A stretch of DNA of 64,000 bases from Cyrtodaria siliqua (taxonomy: Eukaryota > Mollusca > Bivalvia > Adapedonta > Hiatellidae): positions 62,001-126,000 of the forward strand of contig JAWPHD010001805.1 in the NCBI GenBank assembly GCA_037043455.1. The letters run 5' to 3'. Below, one piece after another: positions 1 through 10,742 of the stretch; within the stretch, counting starts at the first letter, position 1; each line of letters begins with the position of its first letter. The translations under genes were made by a program, and so were the position numbers. Under the pieces are notes generated by a model. That model ran no database searches, had not been told where the DNA came from, and saw nothing but the letters and a program-made list of their open reading frames with translations.

Positions 1-960
1 TCTAAGATATACATGCTTTATATGCTTTGATGCCTGGAATATAGCTGCTTTGTATAGTTCGATGTCCGAGATATACATGCTTTGTATTCTTTAATCCATG
101 AGATAAACATGCTCTGTATGCTTTGATGCTTGAGATATACATGCTTTGTGTTCCTTGATGCCTTGATATACATGCCTATAAGTATTCATTGATGCCGGAG
201 ATGTACATGCTCTATATGATTTGATGCCTGAGACATACATGCTCTATATGCTTTGATACCTGTGATATGGATGCTTTATATGCTTTGATGCCTAAGATAT
301 ACATGCTTTATATGATTTGATGTCTGATATATACATGCTTTATATGCATTGATTACTGAGATATACATGCTTTATATGCTTTGATGCCTAAGATACACAA
401 ACATTTTAATTATCATTTGATGCCGCAGTTATAATTACCTCATATGTGTTGTTGTATGAAGCATACACGCTTTTTGTGTTCATGGTCCGAGACATACATT
501 TTTTATGGGTATGCTGTCTAAGATATACTCCTGCTTTTCTGCCTCAGATATACATACTTTATGAGAGTTTTTTCTGCCTGATATAGACATACATTATATG
601 ATCTTCTGCCTGAGAAATACTTTGCTGCCAAGTTATATGCTTTTCTGTCTGAGAGATACTACTTTATGTGCTTTGCTGTGTGATGTATACATATGTTATG
701 TGTATGAATATGTTATATGCTGTTCTGTCTGAGAGATACATACTCTATATCCTGTGTTGTCTGAGATATAATTTTTTTTTTTAACATACCTTGCTGCTTG
801 AAATATACATACTATATAATGACGTTTAGATGTCAGCTATACTTACTTAATATGTTCTGATACTTGAGATACTTCTTGTTATGCCTTGGTGCCTGAGATA
901 TACTAGCTAAGATATACTAGTTTAGAATATGTGTTTGCTGGAATACACTTTAATACTTTA
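1..960. repeat. Degenerate ~32-bp satellite
   Basis: Roughly thirty diverged copies of a 30-33 bp unit built around 'gatgcctgagatatacatg' and 'ctttatatgcttt'. Copies are best preserved in the first 400 bases and decay to the right, where the unit is recognised only by 'gagatata' and 'tgcctgag'. No open reading frame runs through it. The left end is cut by the window. Confidence 0.85.
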
Positions 961-1238
961 TGTGTGACTTTTGTGATGTAATCACTTCGTGCTTCTTGGA
1001 AGCTCTCTGATATAGTCCATGACATGCTTCAGAATTACTTAATATATATTATTAGTTTACTATTACCATCATTACCAAAAAATACCATGACAACATATAC
1101 TTAGGTTTATGTCAAAAATAGTTTTTTAAGGTAAATTTTTCACAAAATGCAGAATGTTTTGTTAATTCTACATTTTTCTTTTTTTACAACTGCTGATTGC
1201 TGTCTCACTATGGTCCCCATCTTTGTTTATCGACACTT

Positions 1239-2165
1239 ATGACTAGTATAAACATATTTTCTGTTAATTGTCAGGATCTTGGTGCAGCAGAAAAACGTAT
1301 CGATGTATTTAACTACCTAAAAAGTAAAAACTGTCACATTTATTGCCTTCAGGACATTCACTCTACTACATCAACTGAAACCTTTATTCGCAAACAGTAG
1401 GGAAATCATTGTCTTTTTAGTTCAGGAACCTCGAATGCAAGAGGTGTTGCAATACTTTTCAACAAACACTTAGATTATAAAGTACATTCTCACATATCAG
1501 ATAACGAAGGTAACTTTCTCATAGCTGAACTAACAGTTGACAATAACAGATTCACACTCATCACTTTATATGGCCCAAACAATGACTCTCCCTATTTTAA
1601 CGACAGTATTTTATTAAAATATGAACAGGTTAAAAACAGCACTCTAATAATGTGTGGAGACTTTAATATTGTTCAAGATCCAATCCTTGATTATTCTAAT
1701 TACAAAAGCACAAATAACAATAAGGCACGAGAGCGAGTTTTAGACATTAAATGCGATTATAATCTAATTGATCCTTTTAGAGAATTACATCCCCATTTAA
1801 AACGGTATACTTGGAGACGAAGAACTCCTTTAAAACAAGCTAGACTCGACTTCTTCCTTGTTTCTGAAAATATGTTTTCTTCAATAGAAAATTGTACCAT
1901 TGAACCCAGTTACCGCTCTGATCATTCAATGATAGTTATAAAATTGAATTTTAATCAATTTATACGTGGTAAATCCCTTTGGAAACATAACAACTCTCTT
2001 TTAGTTGATATTGAATACTTAAACACAATAAATAGAAAAATTAAAGACATTAAAACACAGTATGCTGTTCCAATTTACAATATGGAGAACATAAGTAATA
2101 TCCCCGATAATGAAATACAATTTTCAATAAATGACCAACTGTTTCTCGAAACACTACTCATGGAA
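1239..2165 (+). pseudogene. LINE ORF2, APE-type endonuclease domain
   Basis: Encodes the apurinic-endonuclease-like nuclease that nicks the target DNA for target-primed reverse transcription. The likely start is the ATG at 1239 (MTSINIFSVNCQDLG). Family landmarks run in order: SVNC near the start, YGPN, CGDFN at about 1653-1667, RLDFFLVS, and RSDHSMIVIKL at the end, the last holding the Asp-His pair expected at the active site. A single TAG at 1398-1400 interrupts the domain, and reading resumes in the same frame. All core motifs survive, so the decay is recent enough to read through. It continues in frame into the RT region across a TAA at 2166-2168. Confidence 0.85.
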
Positions 2166-2168
2166 TAA

Positions 2169-3719
2169 CGCGGTAAATCTATATCTTATTCTAGTTATAA
2201 GAAGAAAATTACAGATAAAAGAGAAAATGAATTGATTGCTGAAATAGAAACTTTAGAAAATAACTTGTCTTTAAATAACTTAGAAACCTTAGAAACATAC
2301 AAAAATGAATTAAGAATATTAAGAAAACAGAAAATGAACGGCTACCTAATTAGATCAAGAGCAAATATAATTGAGAATGATGAAAAACCAACCTCATTTT
2401 TTTGCAATTTAGAATTCCATAATTACTCTTCAAAGATAATTCCTAAAATAGAAAAACAAAATGGAGAAATCATATCAGATCAACATGAAATTTTAAAAGA
2501 GACTAAGAAATTCTATGAACAACTATATACTAGCAAAGACAATGAACTAGAAAATATTAACTTAGAAAATGACTTAAAAGACTTTGATATACCTAAACTT
2601 ACAGATAGTGAATCAATTAATCTTGAAGGCCATATATCCTTTGAAGAAGCGTCTGAAACACTCAGAAAAATGAAAAATAACCGTAGCCCAGGGTCAGATG
2701 GATTTGGTGCTGATTGTTTTAAAGTATTTTGGCAACAAATAGGGCATTATGTAGTAAGATCTTTAAACTATGGCTTCAGTAAGGGCGAACTATCAATAAC
2801 TCAAATAGAAGGAATAATAACCGTTATACCAAAGGAAAATAAATCGAGACTGCATATAAAAAACTATAGACCAATCTCCCTCCTAAATTGTACATATAAA
2901 ATTGCCTCAGGCTCTATTGCAAATAGAATTAAATCAACACTTATTAAGCTGATAAATAACGATCAATCTGGTTTTATCTTTGGAAGATACTTAGGAGAAA
3001 ACACTAGACTTATATATGATGTTATGCAATACGCAGAAGAAAATAATCTGCCAGGTTTAATTCTCTTGACTGATTTTGAAAAAGCTTTTGATTCTCTGTC
3101 ATGGGTCTTTATATTTAAAGTACTTACATTTTTTAAATTTGGAGAAAATTTTATATCATGGATAAAGATTTTATATAAAAATGCAAAATTGGCTGTTAAC
3201 CAAGGAGGAAACCTGTCATCGTTTTTTAACATCGGAAGGGGCTGCCGTCAGGGCGACCCCTTGTCACCTTATATTTTTATTTTGTGTGCTGAAATATTGG
3301 CAATTAGAATAAGAAATAATAAAAATATTAAAGGTATTACTATAGAGAACGTAGAAACTAAACTTTCGCAATATGCAGACGATACATCTGTCATTTTGGA
3401 TGGATCTGATACATCTCTGAATGAAAAATTCTCAGAACTATTAAAATACTCTAAATATTCTGGTTTAAATATAAATTTTGACAAAACACAAGTTGTATGG
3501 ATAGGGAGGAAAAAATACAGTTCAGATACAATCAAAACAAAATGGAAACTTAACTGGGGAAAAGATAATTTCAAGCTACTAGGAATACATTTCAACGTCG
3601 ACTTAGGTAAAATGATAGAATTAAACTATAATGATAAGATATTAAAAATCCAAAATACAGTAAAGATATGGAAGCGAAGATATTTAACACCGATTGGTAA
3701 AATCACAGTTATTAAAACA
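2169..3719 (+). pseudogene. LINE ORF2, reverse transcriptase domain
   Basis: Reverse transcriptase of the non-LTR type, which copies the element RNA at the nicked target. A helical, charged linker (2169-2650) leads into the palm and fingers. RT landmarks are SPGSDGF, YRPISLLN, DQSGFI, TDFEKAFDSLSW (first catalytic Asp), GCRQGDPLSPYIF and the catalytic QYADD at 3369-3383, followed by GLNINFDKT and KLLGIHF. The frame is open for almost 500 codons, the longest in the window, and shares its frame with the endonuclease region upstream. TAA at 3720-3722 then interrupts an otherwise continuous frame. Confidence 0.93.
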
Positions 3720-3722
3720 TAA

Positions 3723-5010
3723 CTACTTCCTATTTTAAATCATTTATTTATATCTCTTCCAAATCCAAATGAAAACACAATAACAAAAATTAATAACATA
3801 TTTTATGACTTTTTATGGGAAGGCCCTGCAAAAATAAAAAAAATCCGTAATAGTTAAGCAACATTTTGAAGGTGGTCTCAAAATGATTAATCTTAAAGCA
3901 TTTATATTCAGCCTTAAAACTACATGGATAAGACGACTCATAACTAATGAGGGCACTTGGAAGCAACTGGTTGAAAAAATAATAGATATTAAAAAATTAA
4001 CATCTTTTGGCAAAAATTACTGTGAAACATAATAAAAAAAAATTAAAAATAATTTCTGGAAAGATGTGCTAATTTCATATGTTAAACTTATTGATTTTAG
4101 TTTGCCTAACTCACCTGAGGGCTTTTTGTCAAACCCACTACTCTATAATAACAGTATTTTGATTGGCGGTAAGCCGTTTTTTAACGAAGTATGGTATAGG
4201 AAAGGCATCAATTTTATAAATGACTTAATCAATGAAAATGGTGGATTTATTCTTTTTACTGAGTTTGAAGAAAAAACTGGCATTAAAACAAATTTTCTAA
4301 TCTACGAAGGAGTAGTAGCTGCCATTAAAACCTTTAGAAAACAATTGCAAAACAAAATAACAATGAACAAATTAGAAAACCCAATTTTACCTTCGAATAT
4401 TAAAGCAATCATCAAAAACAAGAAAGGTTGCATTGATATGTATTCCATTTTTAATAGAAATAATGAAAGTCCAACATCAAAAATCAAATGGGAACATATT
4501 TATGATATTGAAGCCGAAACACGGAAATACATATATTCATCCCCTTTCAAAATTACCTCTAGCACAATACTACAATGGTTTCAAACAAGAATTAACCATC
4601 GGCTTCTTTCAACACAGCATTATCTACATAAAATAAAAAAAGCTGAAAACCCTTTCTGCCACTTCTGCCACCAAGACGAGACTATAGTTCATATGTTTTG
4701 GACCTGTCCTTCATCTCAGAATTTTTTAACACAGATAAACTCTTTCTTTTTAACAAAAAACATAAATCTGAATCTGTCAGAACAAGCATTTATTTTTAAC
4801 ACAGGTGAAGTACAATCGACTGTAGAGTTACAAATTATTTTAGAAATGAAATACTATATATTTACCTCAAAACGACTAAAAACACCGCTCTCCCTTACCC
4901 CAATGATATACAGACTAAGGTATCTGTATGAAACACTTAGACAAATCACAATTAGAAATAATCAACTAGAAAGATTTGAAAATTCATGGGCAAGTACAAA
5001 ACCATTGTAG
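3723..5010 (+). pseudogene. LINE ORF2, C-terminal region with Cys/His motif
   Basis: Continuation of the same protein. The frame runs from 3723 to an A run near 3836-3844, where one extra base shifts it. The new frame continues through two adjacent TAA codons at 4030-4035 and is then open for 314 codons to the natural TAG at 5008-5010. It carries the C-terminal zinc-binding-like motif of LINE proteins, HRLLSTQHYLHK followed by CHFCHQDETIVHMFWTC. The last ~80 residues are basic and lack further motifs. Confidence 0.85.
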
Positions 5011-5493
5011 ATTAATCAGTATTATACTAACTCCTATCCATGCACTTCTCCGGGTACAATTTTAGAGCAAACCCAAGACACTGACAATTCGTAAATCAAT
5101 TATATCAATATTGAATATTTAATACTTACATATACAATTTTTATAAGCAGATGGGCCGTTGGACAGCAATCAACTGTTAGGTAAAGAAGTTTTTTTTTTC
5201 CTTAAACAGAATTTTTCTTTTTCTTCCTGAAATCATAATTTTTATGCTCCCTGCCATAACTGTACAATACATGTATATCTTCTGTATTAATTGTAATTTC
5301 ATTATTCTAAAATAGTATTTCATATAAATATTGCATGTAAATGTAAATATATTGTAAGGTGTGGCAAGGGATGGTCCTCCCCGACCCTTGCTCCACCAAT
5401 TGACGGGGAGATTAAACGGGTCGTCAGAAGACGGCTCAAAAAACAAAACAAAACAAAAAACAAAATAACAACAAAAAAAAACAAAAAAAAAAC
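5011..5493 (+). other. LINE 3' UTR and A-rich tail
   Basis: Non-coding end of the LINE. It holds a T run at 5190-5200 and a GC-richer block at 5357-5435, and finishes in ~55 bases of A with scattered C. This is the expected 3' terminus of a target-primed insertion. Confidence 0.7.
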
Positions 5494-5495
5494 AA

Positions 5496-6127
5496 TCAGG
5501 TAAAATTTGGTAAAGGTCAATATCATGAATGAAGGTGCTAGAGCGTTCTCAAGACAGAAAACGGCATTTTTCAGCAAAGCAAGGTCCATAACTAGGGTGT
5601 TACTGATCCGATCTGGCTGGTTAAATAAATTGTCCGCGCTTTCATTGATATTAACAATCTCTGAACGTTTGGTGAAGATCAAATAATAAAAGAAGGTGCT
5701 AGAGTGTTCACAAGGCAGAAAATTTCATTTTTCAGGTAAAGAAATAAAGGCCATAACTCCGGTGTTACTGATACGATTTGGGTGGTTTTCGAACCTGTCC
5801 GAGCTTTTATTGATATTAACAATCTTTGTAAGTTTGTTATGTATCAAATAATGAATGAAGATGCTAGAGTGTTCATAAGGCCAAATATGGCATGTTTCAG
5901 CAATTCAAGGGCCATAACTCTGGTGAAACTAATCCGCTTTGGCTGGTTTTCGAACGAGTCCGAGCTTTCATTGATATATAGGCCCTGGCAAAGTTTGGTA
6001 AATATCGATTAATACTGAAAGTGCTAGAGTGTTCACAAGTCAAAAGTTAACGGAGGACGACGAACGACGGATGACGGACAACACGCCATCCCAAAAGCTC
6101 TGCTGACCTTCGACCAGTAGAGCTAAA
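5496..6127. repeat. ~160-bp tandem repeat of the 'gggccataactc' class
   Basis: Four units begin with 'gaaggtgctagagtgttc' or a close variant at 5531, 5692, 5857 and 6017, so the period is 160-165 bp. Each holds a 'ggccataactc' segment and a 'tcattgatat' segment. The array closes with a 'gacgaacgacggatgacgga' block and 'gaccagtagagctaaaaa'. I recall this class as widespread in bivalve genomes; a second, looser stretch lies at 21240-21660. Confidence 0.8.
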
Positions 6128-6405
6128 AACTACATTTTTGGCCTGTAATAATATTAAAGCGTATTTTACTAACGGCAGTTTAGACATTTACGCTATGTGT
6201 ACTTGCCAAGAAGTTTGTGAAGCACTGATTTTCCTATTATATAAAATTATATTTTCGTCAGGTATGGAACCACCGTTTATAGAGAAATTGTTGGTATACA
6301 TATGGGTACGAATTGTGCACCTCTTGTCACAGATTTGCACTTGTATTGCTATGAAAGAGATTTCATGTTGAGTCTTTCATCCGATACTGAGAAAGATGTA
6401 ATTGA
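6127..6405 (+). pseudogene. MGTNCAP-type reverse transcriptase fragment
   Basis: A short relic of a reverse transcriptase with the motif MGTNCAPL at 6302-6325, followed by the element's own wording CYERDFMLSLS. The 5' half (from 6138) is in another frame because of a small deletion near 6245. The fragment matches 31655-31915 closely. It stops abruptly at about 6405, where a minus-strand 3' tail of the same family begins. The motif set resembles Penelope-like elements, but I could not align it; an unclassified non-LTR family is the alternative. Confidence 0.75.
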
Positions 6406-6424
6406 AATAAGTATAATGTGTCGA

Positions 6425-6735
6425 ACAGGTAATGCAGCTATTACAGACACTGTAAACCCAAAAACACGCAAAACCACAAACATGAATGGCAATGTTAATA
6501 AGGAATTAAGGCATATGACGTCACAAAAAATAAAAAGGGTTGACAATAGGGCTACCGACTTGGAACGGTCAGTGCGAAACAAAGCCGCTGGGGGAGTAAA
6601 CCAGGTTCTAGGTTGCAGCAAACCTCACTATTACCCTATTGTCATCCCAATAAACGGGATAGTGTAAATAAAGATATCCCCGTCAGGTTATAAACTCGAA
6701 CTAACAAGACAGCATTAATATGCAGTATAAGTAAA
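6425..6735 (-). mobile_element. 3' tail repeat of the MGTNCAP element
   Basis: Reverse-strand copy of the tail: 'gtttattgggatgacaat', 'cctggttta', 'cagcggc', 'ccctattgtcaaccc' in that order. It is the downstream part of the copy whose C-terminal codons lie at 7305-7559. The two pieces are separated by the LTR-like element at 6737-7148. Its end is of the subtype with 'gtgtttttgggttta'. Confidence 0.85.
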
Positions 6736-6736
6736 T

Positions 6737-7148
6737 AAATACTGAAAAGATGATCCCTTGGAAGCAACAAACGCAAACATGAGAGAAAAGTAGTAGACTC
6801 GGTTTTATTGAGTCTGTTCATGAGAGGTAATTATAAGATGCAACACCTCTCACGCCTTCTAGCACCGGCTTAAGCGATATTCTACTTTAAAGCAACACAG
6901 AATGTGCTTGATGATCCCAAAGGACCAATAAATATAAGACTACTGATTTGTAGTCGGGGCTACTGTTTACTGCGCCACACATCACTAAACAAACGCTAGT
7001 GTGAATGTCAATAAATACTGAATAGGTGATCCCTTGGAAGCAACAAACTCAAAAAAGAAAGAAAAGTAGCAGACTTGGTTTTATTGAGTGTGTTCATGAG
7101 GGGTTATTATAAGATGCAACACCTCTCACGCCTCCTAGCACAAAGATG
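6737..7148 (-). mobile_element. Short LTR-like (TRIM-like) element, copy 1
   Basis: Two direct repeats of ~135 bp (about 7012-7148 and 6737-6880) flank ~135 bp of unique sequence. On the minus strand each repeat reads 'tgctaggaggcgtgagagg', 'ctcatgaacagactcaataa', 'accgagtctgctact' and 'gcttccaagggatc', and ends 'cagtatttattta'. The arrangement recurs at 22911-23334. AATAAA sits in the loop of the hairpin CAGACTC/GAGTCTG. This copy lies inside the 3' UTR of the minus-strand element at 6425-7559: the host sequence resumes at 'acttatactgcatattaatg'. TG/CA ends, a primer site and a polypurine tract are not convincing, so a tandem SINE-like repeat remains possible. Confidence 0.65.
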
Positions 7149-7304
7149 CTCGAGTATATATAAATACAAAAAACAATAGCCTAGAAAGCCACAAAGAAAG
7201 TACAAAATGACTAGACAGAAGCCAGAGCAACAAGAAAATAAATCATTGAGGGCACGACAGGACAGGATTGCAGACACACATCAACGTCACCGTCCATTTG
7301 GGCT

Positions 7305-7559
7305 TTAGGTAGACGTCATCATAGGGTCCAGAGCCTGTCCGGTCATCGCGCAGTTAAAGAGGAAAACAAAGTGACGAACTATAAATGGGTCCACCATCAT
7401 GCATGCAGTGCGTTGCAAAATGAAAGGGTCATAACCTCTTTTGATAAACCTTTTAACAAGTTTAACAAAGATAGTATGAAAGTGATCATGACCAAGGATC
7501 TTACGAAGTTTGTATTTCACGTCACCATAGAAGATTGTAATAGTCCTTGACTTTAACAC
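7305..7559 (-). pseudogene. MGTNCAP-type element, C-terminal codons
   Basis: Minus-strand open frame of 84 codons ending in the family's C terminus MTGQALDPMMTST and a stop. The stretch GDVKYKLRKILGHDHFHTIF matches 32305-32400 on the plus strand residue for residue over most of its length, so both derive from one family. The non-coding 3' UTR continues to about 7149 and contains 'gctctggcttctgtctagtc'. At 7560 the sequence switches to a plus-strand UTR of the same family, giving a head-to-head pair. Confidence 0.8.
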
Positions 7560-7574
7560 AACGGATATCTAAAT

Positions 7575-7966
7575 CCTTATAGGGCGGTAGCGTTTGATGA
7601 GTTTCTTTAATGTTGTATTGTCGTACCCTTAACAGTTTGTTCTCTTGTTGCTCTGGCTTCTGCAAGTCAATCAGTATTTACCCTGTGCTTTTGGGCTTTT
7701 ATTTTTTATATAATATATACATGGGCATTTATGTGTTTTATTTATATTACATTTTAATGCTACCTTATTTGTTAGAGATTATAACCTAATCTTTATTTAC
7801 ACTGTCCCATTTATTCGGATGACAATAGGTTAAGCATGAGGTTTGGTGCACCCTAGCCCCTGGTTTAAACCACCAGCGGCATTTTGCCACCGACCGTTTA
7901 AAGGCGATAGCCCTATTGTCAACCCTTTTGTGTTTGTGATGTCTTTTGGTGCCTTTTATTCATCTT

Positions 7967-8005
<39 letters not shown>

Positions 8006-8390
8006 GTCGTCCTTGAATGCTACTTTACCTGTTCAACTTTATATCTAATTTTACTTATGTTGCTTATTAATGCTGCCTTGTTTGTTCGAGTGCATATAAC
8101 CTGACGGGGATATTTTTATTTACACTATCCCGTTTATTGGGATGACAATAGGGTAAGAATGAGATTTGGTGCACCCTTAAACCTGGTTTAAACCCCCAGC
8201 GGCCTTTTTTTGCCACTGACCGTTCCAAGTCGGTGGCCCTTTTGTCAATCCTTTTGTGTTTGTGACGTCTTATTTTGCCCTTTATTCACCTTTAAATGTG
8301 TTCTTTGTTTCTGTGTGTGTTTGTGGTTGTCTGTCGTCCTTGAATGCTACTTTCCCTGTTCGATTTTCATATCTACTTTTTCTAAAATAT
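7575..8390 (+). mobile_element. MGTNCAP element 3' UTR with two tandem tails
   Basis: Starts with the UTR phrase 'cggtagcgtttgatgag', then 'ttgctctggcttctgc', then two successive tail units (about 7785-8040 and 8045-8390). Each tail unit contains the two complementary words 'gacaatagg' and 'cctattgtca' about 100 bp apart, which could pair. The first tail carries a (TG)n run at 7969-8001 exactly where the second has only 'tgtgtgtttgtgg'. Confidence 0.8.
7969..8001. repeat. (TG)n microsatellite inside a retroelement tail
   Basis: About sixteen TG dinucleotides in a row, placed at the short 'tgtgtgt' word that every other tail copy carries. The run therefore grew inside the element rather than before it. 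Confidence 0.9.
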
Positions 8391-8686
8391 ATATTATTAA
8401 AAAGGGATTGTGTAGCTTTAAAGACTTAAACCTGTCTCTATATAAAATCACCCCCATAATTAAAGATTGGCCATCAAAAAAAAACATGTTAATAATGGCA
8501 CTATGAACGGCATTTATAAATCCTGCTCAACAAAAGAAGCCCGTATCCAAAGTGTCATTGAATCTCGTAGATTTGACTTTCTACAGCCATTTGACACATT
8601 TAATTGTTAAAAGAGCGTCTCACAGAAAAATGCGATAAGGACGCACATCAGATATAGCAAAAGAAAACCCGTTTAATACTCTACTT
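8391..8686. other. Unassigned spacer
   Basis: AT-rich sequence between the retroelement tail and the SINE. I see no open frame, repeat or RNA gene in it. Confidence 0.5.
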
Positions 8687-8698
8687 TTGAACACATCA

Positions 8699-9015
8699 AG
8701 AGGGCTGGCGTGGCGCAGTCGGTAGCGCGGCGGATTTGTATCCGGAGGCCCCGGGTTCAATCCTCCGTGGTGCTACTCAGTTCCGTCGGTGTGTTCTTGG
8801 GCAAGACACTTTCCCTTAGCCTCGTCCGTCAGATGCGGACGTAAACCGGGCGGTCCCGTGTATCGGTCTATCCTCCGAGCACGTTAAAGAACCATAGGAA
8901 TCTATTCGATAATAAGAGTAGGGCAGGTTCCCGGATTCGTATGTATCCTTCCCCTCTCTCTGGGGCGGCTCTAAATAACCTATACTGTGTTGATGAGCCG
9001 TTAAACAACATGCAA
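8699..9015 (+). mobile_element. tRNA-derived SINE with 12-bp target duplication
   Basis: The head reads like a tRNA with an A box 'tggcgcagtcgg' (8709-8720) and a B box 'gggttcaatcc' (8753-8763), the internal promoter of RNA polymerase III. The body contains 'ttgggcaagacacttt', which resembles the MIR/L2-type 3' segment and suggests mobilisation by an L2-clade LINE. The right end is 'aaacaacatgcaa'. TTGAACACATCA occurs immediately before (8687-8698) and after (9016-9027) the element, so the boundaries are firm. Conserved bivalve SINE families are the likely home, but I cannot assign one. Confidence 0.9.
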
Positions 9016-9352
9016 TTGAACACATCATATAATAGACATTTACAACTGTCATGACAATTTAGATTTAAAGTCGATTACTTTATATACACGGTAATTAGGG
9101 AATGACGGTATCTCTCCACTGCCAGGACATTCATACATTATGGCGGTTACTGTTCATATGTACATGTTCACGCAACTTTGAAATTTGGCGTTTATTAAAA
9201 ATGTAGTTTTGTTATTACAAATACTTAGAAAGACACATGCAATTAAGGGAGAAAGCAATTTGTGCCTCTTATTTAATGAATCCTGAAATCGTTTCATATT
9301 GTCTGTTAGGACCTCTATTTTCACACCGTAAACATATGGAAATAATTGAATT

Positions 9353-9577
9353 AACACTTAACCCGCTAAGCACGACTATAATAAATAGCCTTTGCGTCCA
9401 TTGTAAACTCAGATTAGCCTGCGATTAACTCGCAGGCAGATCAAGGTTTACAATGTCCGGCTGCAGATCAGTAATGTTCCCCAAAACGCCGCTTTGTAAC
9501 ATAAATGGAATGGTCTTAATATAAAGAAGGAACAGTCCATTATATATCTGAAGCGGGTTAAGGGCTAAAGTGAATCT
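9353..9577. mobile_element. Foldback element with nested hairpin
   Basis: Outer arms 'cacttaacccgctaagc' (9353-9371) and its near-complement 'gcgggttaagggctaaagtg' (9553-9575). An inner, tighter hairpin at 9396-9458 pairs 'cattgtaaactcagatta' with 'cagatcaaggtttacaatg' around 'gcctgcga..tcgcaggc'. The length of ~225 bp suits a non-autonomous DNA element. No clear target duplication. Confidence 0.6.
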
Positions 9578-9773
9578 GTGACTTTTGAACGAATAACGAC
9601 AGCGTCAAAGTACCCCTAAGGACCGATTTCCTAATGCCACGTTGTCGATGAAAAAGCATGGAAAGCTTGCTTATATATGCTAACATGCTACATGACCGAT
9701 AAGCTCAGGTATATAAATTGAGGCCGATTATAGTTATTTTCTTTGTATATCGTTGTTATTTTGAATAATATCT

Positions 9774-10006
9774 TAGGATATAGCTATACTGCTATACTGC
9801 TATATAGCTATACTGCTATACTGCTATACTGCTATACTTTACACTTAGGATACTGCTATACTGCTATACTGCTATACTGCTATACTGCTATACTGCTATA
9901 CTTTACACTTAGGATATAGCTATACTGCTATACTTTACACTTAGGATATAGCTATACTGCTATACTGCTATACTGCTATACTGCTATACTGCTATACTTT
10001 ACACTT
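9774..10006. repeat. Microsatellite of 'gctatact' with higher-order pattern
   Basis: Runs of the 8-bp word 'gctatact' are broken by 'ttacacttaggatata', which recurs several times (about 9839, 9902, 9936), so the array has a compound unit of variable length. It is the least diverged tandem array in the window. Confidence 0.92.
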
Positions 10007-10556
10007 GACCTTTATGAAGAAAACGACAAGTTGACAATTTAGCTCTATTGAATACCTAACTGTTTTGACAATTATTTAATGTCTTTAGAACAAGAAAAAA
10101 AGCAAACCACAATTACTACTGCTGCACACAGCCTGTATATGTCAACTAAAATAGCTGATGTCAACTAAAATAACTGATGTAAACATTGTCCTACAGGTAC
10201 AGCCGAATGTTTTGCACACCAAGGTGGATACACACATGTTGGTATTTATGAAGACATATGATAAATATTGTTGTGCAACTTCATTCAAAAGAGCGGTCTC
10301 ATCATCTGATAGAAAATTGATTCATACATTCATATAACATATAGGAGTAAATAAAAAAGGCATATACAAATTATTTCTGTAACAAAGTAAAACATTATAT
10401 AATTTACTAAGTTGTAATTGTATGTGCTTTTAAACGTAGTGTTTGAATTGTATGCTATAAAAGCTAGTGAAATCAGGTGCATGGACGATTGTGTTACCGC
10501 GTGCAAGTAGTATAAGTAAATAACAAATAACCAAATCGATGATGCATGTACTAAAC

Positions 10557-10675
10557 CACAGGTACCGGTTTAAAAAAAAAAAGAAAAAAAAAAGAGATAT
10601 ATTCTATTAAATACAGTATTTAATAGAATATAACTTTTTTTTTTTTTTTTTTTTTTTTTTAAACCGGTACCTGTG
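10557..10675. mobile_element. hAT-like MITE, near-perfect hairpin
   Basis: 119 bp with terminal inverted repeats starting CACAGGTACCGGTTTA and matching almost to the centre, through A and T runs to 'attctattaaatac'. The 8-bp word TACTAAAC flanks it at 10549-10556 and 10676-10683. An 8-bp duplication with a CA-G-G-type terminus is the pattern of the hAT superfamily. It has no coding capacity. Confidence 0.85.
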
Positions 10676-10705
10676 TACTAAACAGTGATTACATGTTATA
10701 ATGTT

Positions 10706-10742
10706 TTAACCAACAATAGCGGCATCTGTGGTGGAGGTCCAC
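10706..10742 (-). CDS. Lectin A exon 5 (short C terminus)
   Basis: 37 bases after a 'tgttgcag' acceptor. Completes the split glycine and adds WTSTTDAAIVG before TAA. The call rests on the matching phase and on gene B having the same arrangement with an identical 'atgttttatgttgcag' acceptor. Confidence 0.8.

Larger units (their letters stand above)
1200..5493 (+). mobile_element. 5'-truncated non-LTR retrotransposon (L1/Tx1-like LINE)
   Basis: A LINE copy with an APE-type endonuclease, a reverse transcriptase, a C-terminal Cys/His region and a 3' UTR that ends in an A-rich tail of aaaac and aac runs at about 5439-5493. No ORF1 is visible upstream, so the copy is 5' truncated. The RT wording (SQYADD, GCRQGDPLSPYIF, DFEKAFDSLSW) fits the L1/Tx1 side of the LINE tree better than CR1 or RTE, but the clade is a judgement made without alignment. 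The copy is dead: in-frame stops at 1398-1400, 2166-2168, 3720-3722 and 4030-4035, and one frame change in an A run near 3836-3844. No target duplication could be fixed because the 5' edge is unclear. Confidence 0.9.

Noticed and set aside
1..960. CRISPR-like array
   Set aside because: Units are contiguous and diverged without unique spacers, in an animal genome: a satellite.
2963..3595. Minus-strand open frames of 89 and 108 codons
   Set aside because: Shadows of the LINE reverse transcriptase in the opposite frame.
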